This document shows, piece by piece, positions 6,349 to 9,546 of a DNA stretch of 9,546 nt (its first letter is position 1; each line of letters starts with the position of its first letter). Made by a program: the position numbers and the translations under genes. The stretch comes from Helicobacteraceae bacterium (GTDB lineage: Bacteria > Campylobacterota > Campylobacteria > Campylobacterales > Sulfurimonadaceae). The notes under the pieces were generated by a model. It was not told the origin of the DNA. It was given only the letters and a program-made list of their open reading frames with translations, and searched no databases. Location: positions 1-9,546 of the forward strand of contig JAUVKK010000020.1 of assembly GCA_030596305.1 (NCBI GenBank). The letters are read 5' to 3'.

Positions 6349-6774
6349 ATGGCAAAAAAAGTTATGGATTATATCAAGCTTCAAATCGAAGCTGGTAAAG
6401 CAAACCCGGCTCCACCAGTTGGACCAGCTCTAGGACAACGTGGTGTTAACATCATGGAATTCTGTAAAGCATTCAATGAAAAGACAAAAGACAAGATGGG
6501 CTTCAAAGTTCCAGTTGTTATCACTGTTTACTCTGATAGAAGTTTTACTTTTATCACTAAGCAACCACCGGCATCTGCACTTCTTCTGAAGGCAGCAGGT
6601 CTTAAAAAAGGTACAGATAATCCACTTGCTAACAAAGTAGGTAAGATTACTAAAGCACAGCTTATGGACGTTGTTAAAGCTAAGATCGCTGATCTTAACA
6701 CTGATGATGAAGAGCAAGCTGCAAGCACATTAGCGGGTTCTGCTCGTTCAATGGGTATCGAGATCGTAGACTAA
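6349..6774 (+). CDS. rplK: Ribosomal protein uL11
   Basis: The 141-residue protein has the usual length and forms the base of the GTPase-associated stalk on 23S rRNA. The N-terminal domain begins [20 protein letters not shown] with the Pro-rich [19 protein letters not shown] (21-39). The C-terminal rRNA-binding domain ends [21 protein letters not shown] (6336-6340) lies 8 nt before the ATG. In E. coli, L1 represses this message by binding a site before rplK; only 21 nt separate nusG and rplK here, so such a site, if present, must overlap nusG or lie elsewhere. Confidence 0.98.
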   Translation: MAKKVMDYIKLQIEAGKANPAPPVGPALGQRGVNIMEFCKAFNEKTKDKMGFKVPVVITVYSDRSFTFITKQPPASALLLKAAGLKKGTDNPLANKVGKITKAQLMDVVKAKIADLNTDDEEQAASTLAGSARSMGIEIVD

Positions 6775-6785
6775 GTCTAACCCTC

Positions 6786-6808
6786 TCACTGATCACCGAC
6801 CACAGTGA
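6786..6808 (+). repeat. Hairpin in the rplK-rplA spacer
   Basis: TCACTG (6786-6791) and CAGTGA (6803-6808) enclose an 11-nt loop; ATCAC/GTGAT (6792-6796 and 6805-6809) is a competing fold. The spacer is 72 nt. I cannot match it to the known L1-binding site, though an L1 target here would be reasonable. Confidence 0.4.
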
Positions 6809-6846
6809 TGTAAAACTATGTGGCAGATTTATAATGGAGAATCAAA

Positions 6847-7542
6847 ATGGCAAGTAAACGCTATACACAACTATCTGAAAAAATTGATAGTACAAAAAAA
6901 TATACAGTAGCTGAATCAGCTGCATTAATGAAAGAAATGACATCTGCAAAATTCGACGAGACAGTTGAAATTGCAATGAACCTAAATGTTGACCCTCGTC
7001 ACGCTGACCAGATGGTACGTGGTGCGCTTGTTCTTCCACATGGTACTGGTAAAACTGTACGTGTTGCAGTATTTGCTAAGGGTGCTAAAGCTGACGAAGC
7101 TAAAGCTGCCGGTGCTGACATCGTTGGTACTGACGATCTTGTAGAGCAGATCCAAGAAGGTAACATCAACTTCGACATCGTTGTTGCGGCACCTGACTGT
7201 ATGGGTCTTGTCGGTAAGATCGGTCGTATTCTAGGGCCAAAAGGTATGATGCCTAACCCTAAGACTGGTACAGTGACACCAGATGTTGCAACTGCTGTTA
7301 ACAACGTAAAAGGTGGCCAAGTTGCTTTCCGTGTTGACAAAAAAGGTAACATCCACGCTGGTATCGGTAAAGCAAGCTTTGACGTTGAGAAGATCGAAGA
7401 GAACATCACTGCTTTCGTTGCTGCGATCAACAAGCAGAAGCCAGCTTCTGCTAAAGGTCGTTACATCAAAAATGCTGCTCTTTCATTAACTATGAGTCCA
7501 GCAGTAAAGTTTGACCTTGGCGAACTAGCTGACATCAAATAA
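6847..7542 (+). CDS. rplA: Ribosomal protein uL1
   Basis: The 231-residue protein, close to the 234 of E. coli, builds the mobile L1 stalk that moves deacylated tRNA out of the E site. It also acts as translational repressor of its own operon in many bacteria. The sequence opens [14 protein letters not shown] and includes [20 protein letters not shown] and the highly conserved [21 protein letters not shown] region (about 127-147). It ends [23 protein letters not shown] (6836-6839) lies 7 nt before the ATG. A hairpin with a T-rich tail follows the stop, so rplKA may form a transcription unit separate from rplJL. Confidence 0.98.
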   Translation: MASKRYTQLSEKIDSTKKYTVAESAALMKEMTSAKFDETVEIAMNLNVDPRHADQMVRGALVLPHGTGKTVRVAVFAKGAKADEAKAAGADIVGTDDLVEQIQEGNINFDIVVAAPDCMGLVGKIGRILGPKGMMPNPKTGTVTPDVATAVNNVKGGQVAFRVDKKGNIHAGIGKASFDVEKIEENITAFVAAINKQKPASAKGRYIKNAALSLTMSPAVKFDLGELADIK

Positions 7543-7555
7543 TTTAACCTCTTTT

Positions 7556-7590
7556 TTCCAAGTAGCTCTGCTGCTTGGGACCTTTTCTTT
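7556..7590 (+). terminator. Probable intrinsic (perhaps partial) terminator after rplA
   Basis: An 11-bp stem, 7556-7566 with 7570-7580 (core CCAAGTAGC / GCTGCTTGG, with U-G pairs at 7557-7579 and 7563-7573), has a 3-nt loop TCT. It is followed by CC and the T-rich TTTTCTTT (7583-7590). Position after the rplA stop and before new promoters fits a terminator; the two C bases before the T-tract may weaken it. Confidence 0.6.
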
Positions 7591-7644
7591 AACTTCATAA
7601 ACTTTTATTAAATTCAAACTAAACCTGATTACTAGATCCGTCTG

Positions 7645-7673
7645 TTGTGTTGGTTTTTCTGCTTGTATATAAT
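7645..7673 (+). promoter_or_regulatory. Candidate upstream promoter for rplJL-rpoB
   Basis: TTGTGT (7645-7650), 17 nt, TATAAT (7668-7673). The -10 is full consensus and the -35 weak (3 of 6). It would act about 55 nt upstream of the better promoter below. Confidence 0.45.
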
Positions 7674-7699
7674 TCTTCAAAAACTTCAGCGTAATCTAC

Positions 7700-7728
7700 T
7701 TGTAATTAAAAGAAACTTTCGGTATAAT
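7700..7728 (+). promoter_or_regulatory. Probable main promoter for rplJL-rpoB
   Basis: TTGTAA (7700-7705), a 17-nt spacer and TATAAT (7723-7728), preceded by the T-rich ACTTTCGG typical of Campylobacterota. Initiation near 7735 gives a leader of about 200 nt before rplJ. With the terminator behind rplA this marks the start of a new transcription unit. Confidence 0.7.
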
Positions 7729-7734
7729 TGCGTT

Positions 7735-7934
7735 CCAAATTCAAAAAAACTGATGTTTTTACCTACAAATCTATGGATTTTTAGATAAAGATTTCGATTT
7801 GTGATGACTTCGGTCGCCACACGGATTCTGGATTACTTGGACTAGTGATAGTTGGGGGTTTCTGCAGTGTATGCAGTTAGCTTAATCGGCCTAGCCACCC
7901 CTCTTGAAGTTAAAGTCTGGAAAGGAGAATTAAA
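7735..7934 (+). promoter_or_regulatory. Structured rplJ leader (probable L10-L12 autoregulatory leader)
   Basis: The 392-nt gap between rplA and rplJ holds no gene; its second half is this leader. Folds seen: TGTG-(AT)-GAC-TTCG-GTC-(GC)-CACA (7800-7821) with a stable UUCG loop; GGGGT/ACCCC (7855-7859 with 7897-7901) enclosing CTGCA-GTGTA-TGCAG (7862-7876); and a basal pairing of TTGGACT (7837-7843) with AGTCTGG (7914-7920). In many bacteria the L10-L12 complex binds such a leader to repress rplJL. Position, length and a multi-helix fold fit; I did not verify the conserved kink-turn. The SD AAAGGAG is at 7921-7927. The segment 7904-7922 can also pair with the rplJ-rplL spacer. Confidence 0.6.
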
Positions 7935-8423
7935 ATGTTAAAATCTAGAAAAGCTGAACTGATTGCTGAACTTACAGAATCATTCACAGATAAAGCAGCG
8001 GTAATAATTTGTGACTACAAAGGTCTTACTGTTGCTCAACTAGAAACACTTCGTAAATCTGCACGTGCAAAAGACGTAAAAGTACAAGTTATCAAAAATA
8101 GCTTGGCAACTGTCGCTCTTGGCAACGCAAAAATGACGGGTCTTGAACTGAAAAATACAAATATCTTTGTATGGTCTGAGGACGTTGTTGCTGCTGCTAA
8201 AGTAGCTGCAGACTTCGCTGGCGATAAAGACAACGAAGAGAAATTTGTGATTAAAGCAGGTTACCTTGATGGTGAAGCTGCTGACGTTTCAAAAATCGAA
8301 GCGTTTGCAAAACTTCCAGGACGCGAAGAGCTACTTGGAATGCTTGCTGCAACATGGATGGCTCCAATTACCAATATGGCAATTGGCATCGATGCGCTTA
8401 GAAAGCAAAAAGAAGAGGCGTAA
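7935..8423 (+). CDS. rplJ: Ribosomal protein uL10
   Basis: The 162-residue protein anchors L7/L12 dimers to the ribosome. The N-terminal rRNA-binding domain opens MLKSRKAELIAELTESF and contains VIICDYKGLTVAQLETLRK (23-41) and VQVIKNSLA (51-59). The C-terminal part has LPGREELLGMLAA followed by a long amphipathic helix to the end (residues about 127-162), the L12-dimer docking helix. AAAGGAG (7921-7927) lies 7 nt before the ATG; the bases just upstream and the first two G of this signal are complementary to the spacer behind the gene. It is in the usual order with rplL, but 250 nt apart, against 66 nt in E. coli. Confidence 0.97.
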   Translation: MLKSRKAELIAELTESFTDKAAVIICDYKGLTVAQLETLRKSARAKDVKVQVIKNSLATVALGNAKMTGLELKNTNIFVWSEDVVAAAKVAADFAGDKDNEEKFVIKAGYLDGEAADVSKIEAFAKLPGREELLGMLAATWMAPITNMAIGIDALRKQKEEA

Positions 8424-8673
8424 GCTCCACTTTTTGAGACTGGTGGCTTAACCACTGTAAAGTCCTTCCAGACTTTAACTTTAGATGTAAAAAATAGCAT
8501 CTGTAGAACCAAAGCAATTTGGAAAACGTAAAAGTGCGAAGCACTTAAAGCAAAGCGTGAGCTTCCTGCTGAAGGAAACTCAGAGTTAACGTAGTTGGCG
8601 GAATTACTTCCGACGACGTTAGCAATCAAATGAAGGGTTCCCTTCATTTTAGAATAAAATTAAGGAATTAATT
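8424..8673 (+). other. Long structured spacer between rplJ and rplL
   Basis: No gene is seen in these 250 nt. Inverted repeats in order: GTGG-CTTAA-CCAC (8443-8455); TAAAGTC-CTTCCA-GACTTTA (8458-8477); AGATG..CATCT (8483-8502); AAGTGC-GAA-GCACTT (8532-8546); TGAG-C-TTCCT-GCTGA-AGGAA-A-CTCA (8558-8582, one C-A mismatch); TAACGT/ACGTTA extended inward with GTTGG/CCGAC (8587-8621, 11 bp with one mismatch and one U-G); and the hairpin at 8628-8649. Segment 8466-8484 is complementary to the rplJ leader. The spacer is probably a regulatory or processing region setting the L12:L10 ratio (inference). Confidence 0.7.
8628..8650 (+). terminator. Attenuator-like hairpin just before rplL
   Basis: AAATGAAGGG and CCCTTCATTT (8628-8637 and 8640-8649) form a perfect inverted repeat with 10-nt arms around TT; in RNA the loop would be GTTC with an 8-9 bp stem. 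The 3' arm runs into TTTT (8647-8650). That resembles a short intrinsic terminator, but rplL starts only 24 nt later with no convincing promoter between, so full termination is implausible. It could attenuate, or be a processed or stabilised 5' end for rplL mRNA. Confidence 0.55.
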
Positions 8674-9045
8674 ATGGCTGTAACTAAAGAAGACGTACTA
8701 GATTATATCTCTGGACTATCTGTTCTTGAGCTTTCTGAGCTTGTTAAAGAATTTGAAGAAAAATTTGGCGTATCTGCTCAACCCGTAGCGGTTGCTGGTG
8801 GTGCTGTTGCTGGTGGCGCTGCTGCTGAAGAGCAGACAGAGTTCAACGTTGTTGTAACTGATGCTGGCGCTAAGAAGATCGCTGTTATTAAAGCGATCCG
8901 TGCACTTACAGGTCTTGGTCTTAAAGAAGCAAAAACTGCTGCTGAAGAACTTCCATCAACTATCAAAGAAGGTGTTGATAAAGATACTGCTGAAGAGGCT
9001 AAAAAAGCTCTTGAAGAAGCTGGTGCAACAGTCGAAGTTAAGTAA
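8674..9045 (+). CDS. rplL: Ribosomal protein bL12 (L7/L12)
   Basis: The 123-residue acidic stalk protein is present in several copies per ribosome and recruits EF-Tu, EF-G, IF2 and release factors. The N-terminal dimerisation domain (1-32, [20 protein letters not shown]) binds L10. An Ala/Gly-rich flexible hinge (about 36-52) follows, then the globular factor-binding domain with [20 protein letters not shown] (67-86). AAGGA (8662-8666) precedes the ATG by 7 nt, shortly after the attenuator-like hairpin. Because more L12 than L10 is needed, extra translation or transcript stability for rplL is expected; the spacers on both sides could provide that. Confidence 0.98.
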   Translation: MAVTKEDVLDYISGLSVLELSELVKEFEEKFGVSAQPVAVAGGAVAGGAAAEEQTEFNVVVTDAGAKKIAVIKAIRALTGLGLKEAKTAAEELPSTIKEGVDKDTAEEAKKALEEAGATVEVK

Positions 9046-9086
9046 TTTAACTTTTTGTGAGCAAGGAATTCTCCTTGTTTACGACC

Positions 9087-9137
9087 CAAAAGCCGCTTTG
9101 GTTAGGTGTCTATGACACTTAGTCAAAGTGGCTTTTG
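9087..9137 (+). repeat. 24-bp uninterrupted hairpin (probable RNase III site and/or attenuator)
   Basis: Arms 9087-9110 and 9114-9137 pair at every position around the loop TAT, with only four G-U pairs (9095-9129, 9101-9123, 9102-9122, 9105-9119). The base is CAAAAGCC/GGCTTTTG and the tip GTGTC/GACAC. The length exceeds two turns of RNA helix, the preferred RNase III substrate. The 3' arm contains a TTTT run that could also give weak termination. Confidence 0.8.
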
Positions 9138-9238
9138 TGCGTAAGAGACCACAGACATTTATTACTTGTGGATCGATTTGTCCTTGGACGCTTGGACTAT
9201 TCCCGTTAATTAAACAAAACTTTTATTATTACAAAGAT

Positions 9239-9297
9239 TATGCAGCAGAAACTGCAATCGCAGCTTTTTTATTGCATTTTGCAATTTCTACTGCATA
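9239..9297 (+). repeat. Imperfect inverted repeat with 19-nt arms before rpoB
   Basis: Arms 9239-9257 and 9279-9297 are complementary at 17 of 19 positions; the two exceptions are both C-A (9246/9290 and 9252/9284). The loop 9258-9278 is T-rich, and a smaller competing hairpin ATTGCA-TTT-TGCAAT (9271-9285) uses part of the 3' arm. No T-run follows, so termination is unlikely. Confidence 0.75.
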
Positions 9298-9394
9298 TGG
9301 AAGACGTTTGTCTTCTTTGTATTACAACCAGTCCCCGAACACAGCTTCGTCTGGTGGTATAAAGCATGTTTTATTACTAAAAAAATTACCTTAG

Positions 9395-9546
<152 letters not shown>

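Noticed and set aside
6830..6835. TATAAT in the rplK-rplA spacer as a promoter for rplA
   Set aside because: Transcription would start about 5 nt before the ATG, downstream of the Shine-Dalgarno. A chance AT match is more likely.
8443..8455. A second contact between spacer GGTGGCT and leader AGCCACC
   Set aside because: The 7-nt match is in the wrong order to extend the 19-bp helix, and such short matches are expected by chance in this length.
8650..8655. TAGAAT before rplL as a separate rplL promoter
   Set aside because: The start site would fall in the Shine-Dalgarno, leaving a leader of about a dozen nucleotides, and no -35 is present.
9128..9394. An 88-codon frame between rplL and rpoB
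   Set aside because: It starts with GTG inside the 3' arm of the 24-bp hairpin, has no Shine-Dalgarno, crosses several hairpins, and its product resembles no known protein.

Overview
The window is chromosomal DNA from a member of the Campylobacterota (formerly Epsilonproteobacteria), most likely a free-living sulfur-oxidising or microaerophilic type near Sulfurimonas or Sulfurovum. The EF-Tu, L7/L12, L10 and RpoB N-terminal sequences are of the Campylobacter/Sulfurimonas type, and several promoters have a clear -10 but a poor -35. Genus level is inference; I could run no search.

Layout. (1) 1-1161, minus strand: a secreted tandem-domain rhodanese, followed with no gap by a membrane protein that runs off the left edge. 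(2) 1162-1368: divergent promoter region. (3) 1369-3250, plus strand: two overlapping genes for nucleotide second-messenger turnover, a GAF-HD-GYP phosphodiesterase (cyclic-di-GMP type) and a class II cyclic-nucleotide phosphodiesterase of the metallo-beta-lactamase fold. (4) 3262-3611: a full-consensus sigma-70 promoter driving tRNA-Thr(UGU), tRNA-Tyr(GUA) and tRNA-Gly(UCC). (5) 3741-5541: tRNA-Thr(GGU), tuf, rpmG, tRNA-Trp. (6) 5614-9546: secE, nusG, rplK, rplA, rplJ, rplL and the start of rpoB.

Parts 4-6 match the classical thrU-tyrU-glyT-thrT-tufB-secE-nusG-rplKAJL-rpoBC order of Escherichia coli, with rpmG and tRNA-Trp inserted between tuf and secE. They supply translation elongation (EF-Tu, tRNAs), the L1 and L12 stalks and the L11 base, membrane protein export (SecE), and transcription elongation and its coupling to translation (NusG, RNA polymerase beta).

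The protein genes are ordinary; the interesting material is in the spacers of the ribosomal part. The rplJ leader (about 200 nt), the rplJ-rplL spacer (250 nt) and the rplL-rpoB spacer (358 nt) are long and dense in inverted repeats. The best observation is a 19-bp contiguous potential RNA helix (17 Watson-Crick, 2 G-U) between the rplJ ribosome-binding region (7904-7922) and the rplJ-rplL spacer (8466-8484). The spacer arm can instead fold into a local 7-bp hairpin. This looks like a long-range switch tying rplJ initiation to what happens before rplL. The rplL-rpoB spacer holds a 24-bp uninterrupted hairpin where E. coli has its attenuator and RNase III site, plus a second imperfect repeat with 19-nt arms. 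I see no mobile element, CRISPR array or phage gene.
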